From Ancylobacter sp. Lp-2 (GTDB lineage: Bacteria; Pseudomonadota; Alphaproteobacteria; Rhizobiales; Xanthobacteraceae), in assembly GCF_020523795.1 (NCBI RefSeq), contig NZ_JAJALI010000016.1, positions 20,486 through 84,485 on the forward strand: a stretch of DNA of 64,000 nucleotides, written 5' to 3'. The translations under genes and the position numbers were made by a program. The notes under the pieces are model-generated. The model searched no databases. It was not told the origin of the DNA and worked only from the letters and a program-made list of their open reading frames with translations. Each line of letters opens with the position of its first letter. Position 1 is the stretch's first letter. This document shows, in pieces, positions 1 through 9,300 of this stretch.

Positions 1-912
1 CCCGCCGGCCTGGGCCACCAGCCGCAGCGTGATCTCGGCGGCGCGATGATGCAGCGTGGCGTCGGTCACCTTGCCGGGCTGCACCACGATGTCGGCCTGC
101 AGCACCGCATTGCCCTCGCCATAGGTGGAGACGACGTAATAATCGCCGGCCGGCAGCACCACGAGGCTGCCGGGCTCCGCCCCGCGATAGAACGGCCGGC
201 TGGCAGCACGCCCCTGCAGGAAGCTGCCCTCGAAAATGTCGTAGCTGACCTTGGAGGCCGGGATCAGCTTGTCGCCGACATCGCTCTGCAGCTTGATGCC
301 GCCGGCGGGAATGGTGATCTGCTCGCGTCGGGAATCCTCGCCGACCACGATGCGGCGGGCGACGCTGGCGAGGCCGTAGGAGACGTGCACCACATAGCCG
401 CCCGGCGAGAGGAAGAACACCGGCGCCGGATCGGCCGCCTCGGCGACCAGCGGATAGGCGCCGGACGCCTCCGGCCGGTCGTCGAACACCCGCCACACCA
501 GCCCGCGCGGGATCTGCGGCAGGCTGGAGCCGAAACGCGCGCTCATGCCGATCGCCGCCTTGCCGGCCGGCGGCTGCGGCAGAATGGTATGCGGATCGGC
601 GGACCCGGCCGTCGCGGCGTTGCCGGCGGGGGCGGCCGCCTTGGCCGCCGGAGCCGGGGCCTGCGGCGCGAGGCGGCGCGGCGCGCCGACGCTCGGCGCC
701 TGCGTGCCGACGAAGGGCATGGCCTGCGCCAGCGAGCCGGAAGAGGAGATCGACGCATCGCCGCCGCCGACGGCCCCGTCGCTGCCGGCCATCGCCGCGA
801 AGGCGGAGGGCGAGGCGAGGCACAGCGCCATCAACGCCGCGACACGGCGCGAGGCGGCGCGGCGCCGGGCGGAACGGGGGTGGCGAGCGAAGCAGGAGGT
901 GAACGCGGACAT
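1..912 (-). CDS. secreted protein of unknown function, 3' end cut off by the window
   Basis: Reading leftward from the ATG at 912, the frame stays open to base 1 (304 codons, no stop), so the gene runs off the left edge. The product starts with an Arg-rich N-region and a hydrophobic stretch ending in an Ala-x-Ala-like site (about residues 1-40), a plausible signal peptide. An Ala/Pro-rich linker follows (about 60-115), then a globular part with repeated beta-like stretches (LVWRVFDDRP, FFLSPGGYVVHVSYGLASVARRI, AGDYYVVSTYGEGNAVLQADI). The alternation resembles carboxypeptidase-regulatory-like or other beta-sandwich repeats, but I do not recognise a named family. It is divergent from the nitroreductase gene. 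An exported envelope protein is the safest reading. Confidence 0.7.
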   Translation of the reverse strand, partial: MSAFTSCFARHPRSARRRAASRRVAALMALCLASPSAFAAMAGSDGAVGGGDASISSSGSLAQAMPFVGTQAPSVGAPRRLAPQAPAPAAKAAAPAGNAATAGSADPHTILPQPPAGKAAIGMSARFGSSLPQIPRGLVWRVFDDRPEASGAYPLVAEAADPAPVFFLSPGGYVVHVSYGLASVARRIVVGEDSRREQITIPAGGIKLQSDVGDKLIPASKVSYDIFEGSFLQGRAASRPFYRGAEPGSLVVLPAGDYYVVSTYGEGNAVLQADIVVQPGKVTDATLHHRAAEITLRLVAQAGG

Positions 913-1077
913 GGCATCTTGGTGCCCGCGAACGTAGGCAAATTCAAGTCCGCTGCGTACCGTCGGCATGGGCGCGCGGGGGGCGCTCCCGCGCTCGCGG
1001 TAAACTGAAAAGCCCTGACGCTGCGTCGCGCTTGGCCCCGCCTCCCGCTACGTGCTAGGCGCAGGGGCGACAGGGGA

Positions 1078-1662
1078 ATGCCAATGATGCCCGACACCAC
1101 GACCGACGCCCTGCGGCTGCTCAAGCTGCGCAAGAGCCCGAAGATCTTCGACATCGCCGCCCCCGGCCCGAACGTGGCCGAGCTCGACGAGATGCTCACC
1201 ATCGCCTCGCGGGTGCCCGATCACGGCAAGCTGGCACCGTGGCGTTTCGTCGTGTTCGAGGGCGAGGCGCGCGACCGGGCCGGCGCGGTGATCGCCGAGG
1301 TGTTTCAGAAGGACGTTCCCGAGGCCGACGCCGACCGGGTGAACATCGAGCGCAGCCGCCTCTCCCGCGCGCCGCTGGTGGTGGCCGTGGTGTCGAAGGC
1401 CGCCCCGCATGTGAAGATCCCGGAATGGGAGCAGCTGATGTCCGGCGCCGCCGCCTGCACGCTGCTGGTGCTGGCCGCCAACGCGCTCGGCTATGTCGCG
1501 ACCTGGCTCACCGAATGGTACGCCTATGACGCCCGCGTGCGCGCCGCCTTCGGCCTGTCGGCGGACGAGCGCATCGTCGGCTTCGTGCATATCGGCACGC
1601 TGGCGCGCCCGCAGGAAGACCGCCCGCGCCCAGCGCTCGCCGACATCGTCACCCGCTTCTGA
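1078..1662 (+). CDS. nitroreductase family protein
   Basis: A 194-residue single-domain FMN-dependent nitroreductase of the compact YdjA-like type, predicted to reduce nitro or quinone-like compounds with NAD(P)H in the cytoplasm. Visible family features are the N-terminal RKSPKIFD-like FMN phosphate-binding region, the ASRVPDHGKLAPWRFVVF segment that contacts flavin, and a late CTLLVLAANALGYVATWLT helix. Length fits the small subfamily. The ATG at 1078 follows an AGGGGA ribosome site; an ATG six bases later is an alternative. It ends 9 bp before the flavin reductase gene, so the two flavoenzymes are probably co-transcribed. The physiological substrate cannot be read from sequence. Confidence 0.88.
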   Translation: MPMMPDTTTDALRLLKLRKSPKIFDIAAPGPNVAELDEMLTIASRVPDHGKLAPWRFVVFEGEARDRAGAVIAEVFQKDVPEADADRVNIERSRLSRAPLVVAVVSKAAPHVKIPEWEQLMSGAAACTLLVLAANALGYVATWLTEWYAYDARVRAAFGLSADERIVGFVHIGTLARPQEDRPRPALADIVTRF

Positions 1663-1671
1663 GGGCCCGCG

Positions 1672-2295
1672 ATGTTCTACGCGCCGGACGACCGCGACCG
1701 TACCCTGCTGCCGCACAACCCGCTGAAGGCCATCGTCGCCCCGCGCCCGATCGGCTGGATCTCCAGCCTGTCGCCGGCGGGCGTCGCCAATCTCGCCCCC
1801 TACTCCTTCTTCAACCTGGTGAGCGAGAGCCCGGACATCGTGATGTTCTCCTCCACCGGGGTGAAGGACACGGTGCGCAACATCCTCGACACCGGCGAGT
1901 TCGTCTGCAACCTCGCCAGCCGCGAGTTGCTCGCGCAGGTGAACCTCACCTCGGCGGCACTGCCGCGCGAGGAGAGCGAGTTCGACCTCGCCGGGCTGGA
2001 GACCGCGCCCTCGCGCCTCGTCAAGCCGCCGCGCGTCGCCGCCGCCCCCTGCGCGCTCGAATGCGCGCTGGTGGAGGTGCGCGAGCTGGCCGGGCGTTCA
2101 GGCGCCCCGACCGGCCACTGGCTGGTGTTCGGCGAGATCGTCGGCATCCACATCGACGAGGCCTTCGTCGAGGGCGGCGTCCTGCGCATCGAGAAGCTCA
2201 ATTCCCTCGCCCGCTGCGGCTATTTCGACTATGCCGCCGTCGAGGAAATCCATACGCTGCCGCGACCTGGCGGCCAGTCGTTCACGAGTGCCTGA
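1672..2295 (+). CDS. flavin reductase family protein (FMN-binding split barrel)
   Basis: A 207-residue DIM6/NTAB-type split-barrel flavoprotein. The N-terminal part has PRPIGWISSLSPAGVANLAPYSFFN, the typical flavin-binding signature, followed by the strand DIVMFSS and the segment NILDTGEFVCNLAS. Such proteins use FMN or FAD and pyridine nucleotide, often supplying reduced flavin to a partner oxygenase. It lies 9 bp after the nitroreductase gene and probably shares its message. No partner monooxygenase is present nearby, so a stand-alone reductase role is as likely. The ATG at 1672 gives the usual length. Confidence 0.88.
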   Translation: MFYAPDDRDRTLLPHNPLKAIVAPRPIGWISSLSPAGVANLAPYSFFNLVSESPDIVMFSSTGVKDTVRNILDTGEFVCNLASRELLAQVNLTSAALPREESEFDLAGLETAPSRLVKPPRVAAAPCALECALVEVRELAGRSGAPTGHWLVFGEIVGIHIDEAFVEGGVLRIEKLNSLARCGYFDYAAVEEIHTLPRPGGQSFTSA

Positions 2296-2462
2296 ACGCC
2301 GGCGCCAGCCGGTCACGTCCACCTGAAGTCGTGAATATTTATAGCAAACGATTCGTTAATATGAATCTCGCAACGTGTCTTGGATAGGCCGCTGCGATTC
2401 GGGATTCTACGGGGAACGAAGCGTCGGCCATCCAGGCGCTTTGTGCGGGAGACAAGCGGACC

Positions 2463-3176
2463 ATGCCGGCCATCGATCGTCGCGTTCTACTCTCCGGCCT
2501 TTCCATGGCCGGCCTTTCCCTGGCCCTCGCCGGGTGCAAGAGCACCCAGACGAGCCTGCCGGAGCTGAGCCTGATGCCGACCCAGCCGGCCTCGACGCCG
2601 CTGGCCTTCGCGCCTGCCAATTACGGCCCGGTGCAGGACAAGTTCCAGGTCGCCGCCTTCGACACCTCGAACATGAACCCGACCTATCTGCGCCGACAGG
2701 TCCCCTATGACGGCAAGCAGCCGCCCGGCACCATCATCGTCGATCCGAAGCAGCATTTCCTCTATCTGGTGCAGCCCGGCGGCACGGCGATCCGCTACGG
2801 CGTCGGCGTCGGCAAGCAGGGCTTCGGCTGGTCGGGCACCGCCACCATCAATTCCAAGCAGGAATGGCCGGACTGGTATCCGCCGCAGGAAATGATCGCC
2901 CGCCGCCCCGACATCAAGCCGCAGCTCACCAAGCTGCAGAGCGGCGTCGGCGTGCCCGGCGGCCTGTCGAACCCGCTCGGCGCCCGCGCGATGTATCTGT
3001 GGCAGGACAACAAGGACACGCTGTACCGCATCCACGGCACGCTGGAGCCGAACACCATCGGCACCAACGTCTCCTCCGGCTGCATCCGCATGATCAACCA
3101 GGACGCCATCGACCTCTACAGCCGCGTGCCGGTTGGCACCAAGGTGGTGGTGCTCGGGTCCGGCGCCCAGGCCTGA
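2463..3176 (+). CDS. L,D-transpeptidase (YkuD) lipoprotein
   Basis: A 237-residue ErfK/YbiS/YcfS/YnhG-type L,D-transpeptidase, which makes 3-3 crosslinks in peptidoglycan or attaches proteins to it. The N-terminus (DRRVLLSGLSMAG...LAGC) has a hydrophobic segment and a lipobox with Cys25, so the mature enzyme is likely a periplasmic lipoprotein; the paired arginines also suggest possible Tat export. The YkuD domain spans roughly residues 88-232. The catalytic signature is clear: His191 in RIHGTLEPN and Cys207 in VSSGCIRM. It is followed by a rho-independent terminator and seems to be monocistronic. The 167 bp upstream is locally AT-rich and includes an 11-bp palindrome centred near 2352. Confidence 0.92.
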   Translation: MPAIDRRVLLSGLSMAGLSLALAGCKSTQTSLPELSLMPTQPASTPLAFAPANYGPVQDKFQVAAFDTSNMNPTYLRRQVPYDGKQPPGTIIVDPKQHFLYLVQPGGTAIRYGVGVGKQGFGWSGTATINSKQEWPDWYPPQEMIARRPDIKPQLTKLQSGVGVPGGLSNPLGARAMYLWQDNKDTLYRIHGTLEPNTIGTNVSSGCIRMINQDAIDLYSRVPVGTKVVVLGSGAQA

Positions 3177-3268
3177 AAACAGACCTGAGATAAGCTCGCG
3201 AAGCCAGTGCCGGCCGAGCCGCCGGCACCTCCGCGAACCGCATTCCGGCATCCCCTGCCGATCCCCTG

Positions 3269-3291
3269 ATCCCCGGGCCTCGCCCGGGGAT
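3269..3291. terminator. intrinsic terminator after the L,D-transpeptidase gene
   Basis: ATCCCCGGG and CCCGGGGAT form a perfect 9-bp stem with a 5-nt loop, followed by a short T run, 92 bp after the stop codon. The rest of the 250-bp gap before the ParA gene shows nothing else I can name. Confidence 0.75.
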
Positions 3292-3427
3292 TTGCGTTGG
3301 TGCCGACACGGCGGCGAAGGCATCGCCCCAACCATACCGCACTGCGGCGAATTCAGGGTTGCCGCCCGCCGGCCCCAATGCGACTTTGGCCTTTGCGAAT
3401 CCGTCGCCACCGGGGGGAAGGCGCGCC

Positions 3428-4069
3428 ATGGCCGGCCGGATCATCACCATCGCCCAGCAGAAGGGCGGCTCGGGCAAGACCACCCTCGCCGCGCATCTGG
3501 CGGTAGCTCTGGCGCTCGACAGCGTGCGCGTCGCCCTGCTCGACTGCGACCCGCAGGGCAGCCTCGGCGAATGGTTCGAGGCGCGCGAGGCGACGCTGGG
3601 CGAGGACGGCACCGGCCTCGATTTCCGCACCGCCTCCGGCTGGGGCGCGCGTCGCGAGGCCCGCAGCCTCGCCCGCGACTATGATTACGTCGTCATCGAC
3701 ACGCCGCCGAAATCCGACATCGAATCCCGCCCGGCCATCGAGGCCGCCAGCCTGGTCGCCGTGCCGGTGCAGCCGACCCCGGTCGATCTGTGGGCGACGC
3801 AGGCGACGCTGGAGATGATCGCCAAGGAGGGCACGCCCTCGCTGCTGGTCATCAACCGCGCGCTGCCCCGCGTCGCACTGACGCAGGAGATCGGCGAGGC
3901 CCTCCTGGCGCTCGGCCATCCGGCGGCGCAGACCCGGCTCGGCAACCGCGTCGCCTTCGCCGCCTCCATGGGCGAGGGTCTCACCATCCAGGAGACCGCG
4001 CCCGGCTCCAAGGGCGCGCTGGAGGTCGCGGCGCTGGCCGCCGAGATCCACCGCATCATCGGCGCATGA
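3428..4069 (+). CDS. ParA/MinD family ATPase
   Basis: A 213-residue deviant Walker ATPase. The start at 3428 (MAGRIITIAQQKGGSGKTT) puts the KGGSGKT Walker A loop at residues 12-18, the normal place, and follows a strong GGGGGAAGG ribosome site; an upstream in-frame ATG would add a non-conserved leader. CDPQGSLGEW and DYVVIDTPPK are the family's Walker A' and B regions. There is no parB gene and no DNA-binding extension, so this is an orphan ParA of the kind that positions protein cargo or partitions a chromosome locus. Its actual cargo is unknown. Neighbours give no functional hint. Confidence 0.88.
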   Translation: MAGRIITIAQQKGGSGKTTLAAHLAVALALDSVRVALLDCDPQGSLGEWFEAREATLGEDGTGLDFRTASGWGARREARSLARDYDYVVIDTPPKSDIESRPAIEAASLVAVPVQPTPVDLWATQATLEMIAKEGTPSLLVINRALPRVALTQEIGEALLALGHPAAQTRLGNRVAFAASMGEGLTIQETAPGSKGALEVAALAAEIHRIIGA

Positions 4070-4168
4070 CCCATCGTCGTACCGCAACCTCCCGCCCGAT
4101 ACCGTGAAAATGCCCGCCGGCGGTTGACGTAGGCCGCTCCAGCCGGCAATCAGAAATGTGCGCGACCG

Positions 4169-4206
4169 CGGCAAGCTTCTGTTCACGCTATTCCTTTAGC
4201 TTGCCG
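4169..4206. promoter_or_regulatory. inverted repeat upstream of tamA
   Basis: CGGCAAGCT (4169-4177) and AGCTTGCCG (4198-4206) are perfect 9-bp arms around a 20-bp AT-richer core, 80 bp before the tamA start. It could be an operator or a leader hairpin. The core TTCACGCTATTCCTTT offers a possible promoter element but no clear consensus. Confidence 0.4.
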
Positions 4207-4286
4207 GGAAATGGAGCTAGGCCCCCGCACGGGCCGCACGGTGGTCCTCGCAGGGATCTGCGGGGACAGCACGACGGGTAGCGAGG

Positions 4287-6338
4287 GTGGCGTTGCAGGA
4301 GCATGGAACAGCGGGAGTGAGGCGTTTTCGGCTGGCCGTGTTGCTGGTCGCCTCCGTTGCGCCTCAGGCCCTGTTGGTCGCCGCGCCGGCGCTGGCGCAG
4401 TCCTCCCAGCCGGCCGCCTCACAACCGGCGGCCTCTCAGCAGCCCGCGACCCAGCCGACCAACGAGGCGCCGCAATCGGGCCTGCTCGGGCCGATCCTCG
4501 ACCTGTTCGATCCCTCGCGCGTCGCCGCCCGCGAGCCGCCGACCATCGACGCCACGCCCTATAATCTCACCATCGACGTCAAGACGACCGAGCGCGACAT
4601 CCGCAACGCCGTCAACGATGCCTCCAATCTGGAGCGGCTGAAGGCGCGCCCGCCGGCCGGGTCCGCCGGGCTGATCCGCCGCGCCCTCTCCGACGGGCCG
4701 GCGATCAATGCCGCGCTCTATTCGCTCGGCTATTACGGCAGCAAGATCCGCATCACCGTCGCCGGCAACGATCCGGACGCGCCGAACATCTTCGACATCG
4801 TCGAGACCTCGCGCAAGCGCGGCCCGGTGCCGGTGGTGGTCACCGTCGATCCCGGCCCGCAGTTCCATTTCGGCCGCATCGCCATCCTCGACGCCAAGAC
4901 CCGCCGGCCGCTCCTCGACGCACCCAGCCTCGCCAGCCTCGGCTTCGAGCCCGGCGAGCCGGCGCTCGCCACCACCGTGGTGCGCGCCGAGGCCTCGCTG
5001 ACCAATCACTGGCGCGACGCCGGCCATCCCTTCGCCCGCGTGGTCGACAAGGACGTGGTCGCCGACCATGCCGTGCGCCAGCTCGACGTCACCTTCTATG
5101 TCGAGCCCGGCCCGCCGGCCACTTTCGGCCGCTTCACCGTCAAGGGCGCCGACTTCCTCACCCCGCGCTTCATCGAGGACCGCATCGATATCGCGCCCGG
5201 CACGCCCTATTCGCCGGACGTGCTGAACCGGCTGCGCCGGCGGCTCTTGGAATACGAAGCCATCGCCACCGTGCGCCTGATCGAGGCCGACCACCTGGAA
5301 CCCGACGGCTCGCTGCCGATCACCATCGAGGTCTCGCCCCGCAAGCCGAACTATGTCGGCTTCTCGGCCAGCTATTCCTCGACCGACGGCTCGGCGATCA
5401 ACGGCTATTGGGGCGCGCGCAACCTGTTCGGCGGCGGCGAGACGCTGCGCCTCGACGCGCAGGTCTCGTGGTTCGGCCAGGAATCGGAGGCGGTGCCGGA
5501 TGCCGATCCGTTCGGCTACAAGCTGTCCGCCACCTTCGTGAAGCCGGGCATCATCACCGCGCGCGACGATCTCATCACCTCGGCGGCGGTGCTGCGCGAG
5601 GTCACCAACGCCTATGTGCGCGAGGCCGGCACCTTCCTCGCCGGCGTCCGCCACCGCTTCAACGACGAGATGTCGCTGCAGGTCAGCGCCGATCTCGAAC
5701 AGTCGCGGGTGTGGGACACCACCGGCGTCAACGACTATTTCATCGCCGGCATCCCGGTCGAGTTCAACTACGACAGCACCGACAACAAGCTCGACCCGTC
5801 GAAGGGCATCCGCTTCACCGGCATCGCCGAGCCCTTCGCCAAGCTGGGCGACGCCGACGGCGTGCCGGCGATGCTCAATGCCCGCTTCTCGACCTATTAC
5901 GCGCTCGACGAGGCCAAGCGCTACATCCTCGCCGGCCGCGTCGCCGCCGGTAGCATCTTCGGCGCCGACCTCACCGACGTGCCGCCGCAGCGGCGCTTCT
6001 ATGTCGGCGGCGGCGGCTCGCTGCGCGGCTATGACTACCAGTCCGCCTCGCCGCGCAATGCCGACGGCATCGTCATCGGCGGCCGTTCCTATTTCGAGGC
6101 GTCCTTCGAGGCCCGCATCAAGGTCACCGACACCATCGGCGTGGTGCCGTTCTTCGACATGGGCTCGGCCTTCGCCAGCGAAGCGCCGGATTTCGATGAG
6201 ATGAAGTATTCGGCCGGCATCGGCCTTCGCTACTACACCTCCATCGGGCCGTTGCGGCTCGACGTCGCCTTCCCGCTCAATCCGGGGCCGGACGACGGCA
6301 GTTACGGCATCTATGTCAGCCTGGGGCAGAGTTTCTGA
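4287..6338 (+). CDS. tamA: TamA, outer-membrane Omp85-family autotransporter assembly protein
   Basis: A 683-residue Omp85 protein that, with TamB, forms the translocation and assembly module inserting certain outer-membrane proteins or moving phospholipids. After a signal peptide ending near ALAQ come a Ser/Ala/Gln-rich linker, POTRA-like repeats (about residues 90-360), and a C-terminal beta-barrel from about 365 to 683. The barrel includes the Omp85 motif region VGGGGSLRGYDYQ and a terminal SLGQSF strand ending in Phe. The GTG at 4287 is the first start; a second in-frame GTG at 4317 sits directly before the signal-peptide core and may be the true one. The stop overlaps the tamB start (TGATG), implying translational coupling. 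Confidence 0.93.
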   Translation: MALQEHGTAGVRRFRLAVLLVASVAPQALLVAAPALAQSSQPAASQPAASQQPATQPTNEAPQSGLLGPILDLFDPSRVAAREPPTIDATPYNLTIDVKTTERDIRNAVNDASNLERLKARPPAGSAGLIRRALSDGPAINAALYSLGYYGSKIRITVAGNDPDAPNIFDIVETSRKRGPVPVVVTVDPGPQFHFGRIAILDAKTRRPLLDAPSLASLGFEPGEPALATTVVRAEASLTNHWRDAGHPFARVVDKDVVADHAVRQLDVTFYVEPGPPATFGRFTVKGADFLTPRFIEDRIDIAPGTPYSPDVLNRLRRRLLEYEAIATVRLIEADHLEPDGSLPITIEVSPRKPNYVGFSASYSSTDGSAINGYWGARNLFGGGETLRLDAQVSWFGQESEAVPDADPFGYKLSATFVKPGIITARDDLITSAAVLREVTNAYVREAGTFLAGVRHRFNDEMSLQVSADLEQSRVWDTTGVNDYFIAGIPVEFNYDSTDNKLDPSKGIRFTGIAEPFAKLGDADGVPAMLNARFSTYYALDEAKRYILAGRVAAGSIFGADLTDVPPQRRFYVGGGGSLRGYDYQSASPRNADGIVIGGRSYFEASFEARIKVTDTIGVVPFFDMGSAFASEAPDFDEMKYSAGIGLRYYTSIGPLRLDVAFPLNPGPDDGSYGIYVSLGQSF

Positions 6339-9300
6339 TGGTGGCGCGGTTCTTCAGCTTCCTCATCTACGCCCTGATCGGGCTGGTGCTGCTGGTGCTG
6401 GTGGCTTTCGGCGCGATCCAGACGCCGCCGGGCAAGGCCGTGCTGGCCCGCCTCGCCTCCTCGCTCGCCTCTTCTCCCAGCCTCGGCGTCAGCATCGAGG
6501 GCATCAACGGCTTCATCCCCTCCGACATGGGGGTGGACCGCATCGTGCTCTCCGACGAGGAAGGCCCGTTCGCCACCATTTCCGGCGCCCGGCTCTCCTG
6601 GAGCCCGCTGGCGCTGCTCGGCCGCTCCGTCGACATCACCGCGCTGGAAGCGGCGAAGGTCGAGGTGCTGCGCCGCCCGCTGCCGCCGGCCGAACAGCCG
6701 GCCCCGCCGCCCTCCTCCTCGTCGGGCGTCCCGCTGCTGCCGGTGCGGCTCGAGCGGCTCGCCATTGACGAGATCATCCTTGCCGCGCCGGTGCTCGGCC
6801 ACGCCGCCACGCTCGGGCTCACCGCCTCCGCCGACCTGTCGGCGGCTACCCGCGCCGTGTCGCTGAATTTCGCGATCGACCGCCGCGACAGCCCCGGCCG
6901 CATCGCCGGCACCGCCGCCTATGCGCCGGAGAGCCACCAGCTCGACCTCGACATCTCCGCCGACGAGCCGGCCGGCGGCCTCATCGCCCGCGCCGCCGGC
7001 ATGGACGGCCTGCCGGAGCTCACCGCCTCGCTCAAGGGCAGCGGCACGCTCGACCAGTGGGACGGCCACCTCGCGCTTCAGGCCGGCAATGTGGCGCACG
7101 CGTCCGGCGCCGCCGGCATCCGCGCTGTGACCGAGGGCCACCGCTTCACCGCCGCCATCGACGCCGATATCGGCCGGCTGCTTCCCGCCGACATCGCGCC
7201 TTTGTTCGAGGGACGCACCGAGCTCGCCGCCGCCGCCACGCTCGACACCGCCAACCGCCTCGCCATCGAGAGCTCCAGCGTCCGCGCCGCCGGCTTCGGC
7301 GCCGCGGTGAAGGGCAGCTTCGATCTCGACAGCAGCCTCGCCGACCTCACCTTCCAGGCGCGGGTGCCCGACAATGCCCGCTTCGCGGCGCTGGCGCCGG
7401 GGATCGCCTGGCAGTCCGGCACCCTCGAAGGCACGGTGAAGGGCAACATCGCCGCCCCGACGGTCGACGCCCATGTGGTGACCGCCGGCCTGTCGGGCGC
7501 CGGCTATGGCACGGGCACCCTGACCCTCGACGCCACCACCCGTCCCGACGCCGAGGGCAACCTCGCGCTCACCGCCGAGGGCGAGGCGCAGGGTCTCACC
7601 GCCACCGAGCCGTCGGTGGCCGCCGCCATGGGCTCGACCGCCCGCTTCCAGGCGACCGGCCTGGTGCCGGCCGGCCAGGCTGCACTTTCGCGCCTCACTG
7701 GCCTCACCATCCACCTCACCGGTCTCACCGCCCGCTTCACCGGCACGGCCGACCAGGGAGCGATCGACGGCACGCTGAGCGTCGAGCGGCTCGACCTCGC
7801 CACCCTCATGCCGCTGGTGGAACGCCCGCTGGCCGGCGAGGCGCAGTTCGACATCGGCATCCAGGCGAGCGACAGCCTCTCCCGCCTTGCCGTCACCCTG
7901 GAGGGCAGCTCACGCAACGTCGCAACCGGCATTCCCGCCGTCGACGGCTTCTTCGGCAAGGTGACGACGCTGTCCGGCGCCATGGAGCGCACGGGCCAAA
8001 GTACCATTTCGATCAATAACTTGCGCATGAGTGCTGATGGCCTCGCCTTCACCATGGACGGCCATCTCTCCACCGATGACGCCGATCTGCGGGCCAGCAT
8101 CAACCTCGCCGATCTCGCCCGCCTCGACCCGCGTGTCACCGGCGCGGTGGAAGCGAAAGGCGCCTTTTCCGGCTCGCTGGACAAGCTGACCGCCACCGCG
8201 CAGGTGTCGATCCCGGCCGGCACCGCGATGGGCAAGCCGATTCAGGGGCTTACGCTCAATTTCACCGGCAACGACATCACCGGAAACCCGAGCGCCAGCT
8301 TCCAGCTGAACGGCACCGTCGCCGGCCAGCGGGCCACCGGCAGCGGCGCCTTCGCCACCGCCGGCGACAACCGCTTCGAGGTACAAAACCTTGATATCGC
8401 TGTCGGATCGGCCCGCGCCACCGGCGCTGTCACCGTTACCGACGCTAGCCTCGCCACCGGCAAGCTGACGCTGGCCGCTCCCAATCTCGCCGATATCTCG
8501 CCGCTGGTGCTGACCGAGCTCGCCGGCAGCCTCAATGCCGACATCACCCTCGACATCGCCGACGGCCGCCAGCGCGTGGCGGTGAAGGGCAATGCCGAAC
8601 GCGTCGCCGCCGCCGGCCAGTCGGTCGCCATGGCCCGCATCGACGCCACGGTGATCGACCCGATCGGCGTGCCCGCGCTCGATGGCACGGTGGAGGTCCG
8701 CGGCGCGAACGTCTCCGGCCAAGTCATTGAAAACGCTACGATACGCGGCAAGGGCGGCACAGAGGGCACCGACCTCACCGTCGACGCCAACGTGCAGAAC
8801 ACCGCCCTGCGCGCCGCCGGCCGGCTGAGCCGCGCGGGCGACGGCGCCAAGCTGCGGCTCGACCGCCTGTCGGCGACGCGCGGCAGCACCACCATCGCCA
8901 CCACCGGGCCGGCCAACATCGCCTATGCCGGCGGCACGGTGACCATCGACCGGCTGGCGCTAAATGCCGGCGGCGGCACCGCCACCGTGTCCGGCAGCGC
9001 CGGCGAACGCCTTGATCTGACAGCGGATCTGCGGGCCATCCCGCTCTCGCTCGCCGAGCTGGCCGCGCCCGGGCTGAACCTTTCCGGCACGCTGGCCGGC
9101 AATGCCCGCATCACCGGCACCCCCTCGGCCCCGACCGGCAACTACCAGCTGACCATCTCCCGGCTGTCGACGCCGGACGTCGCCCGCGCCGGCGCCGGCC
9201 CGTTCGACATCACCGCGCGCGGTGATGTCGCCGGCGGCCGCGCCACCGTGCGCTCGGAGATAAAAGCCCGGTTCCTTCAGGCGCTTACCATCAATGGCTC

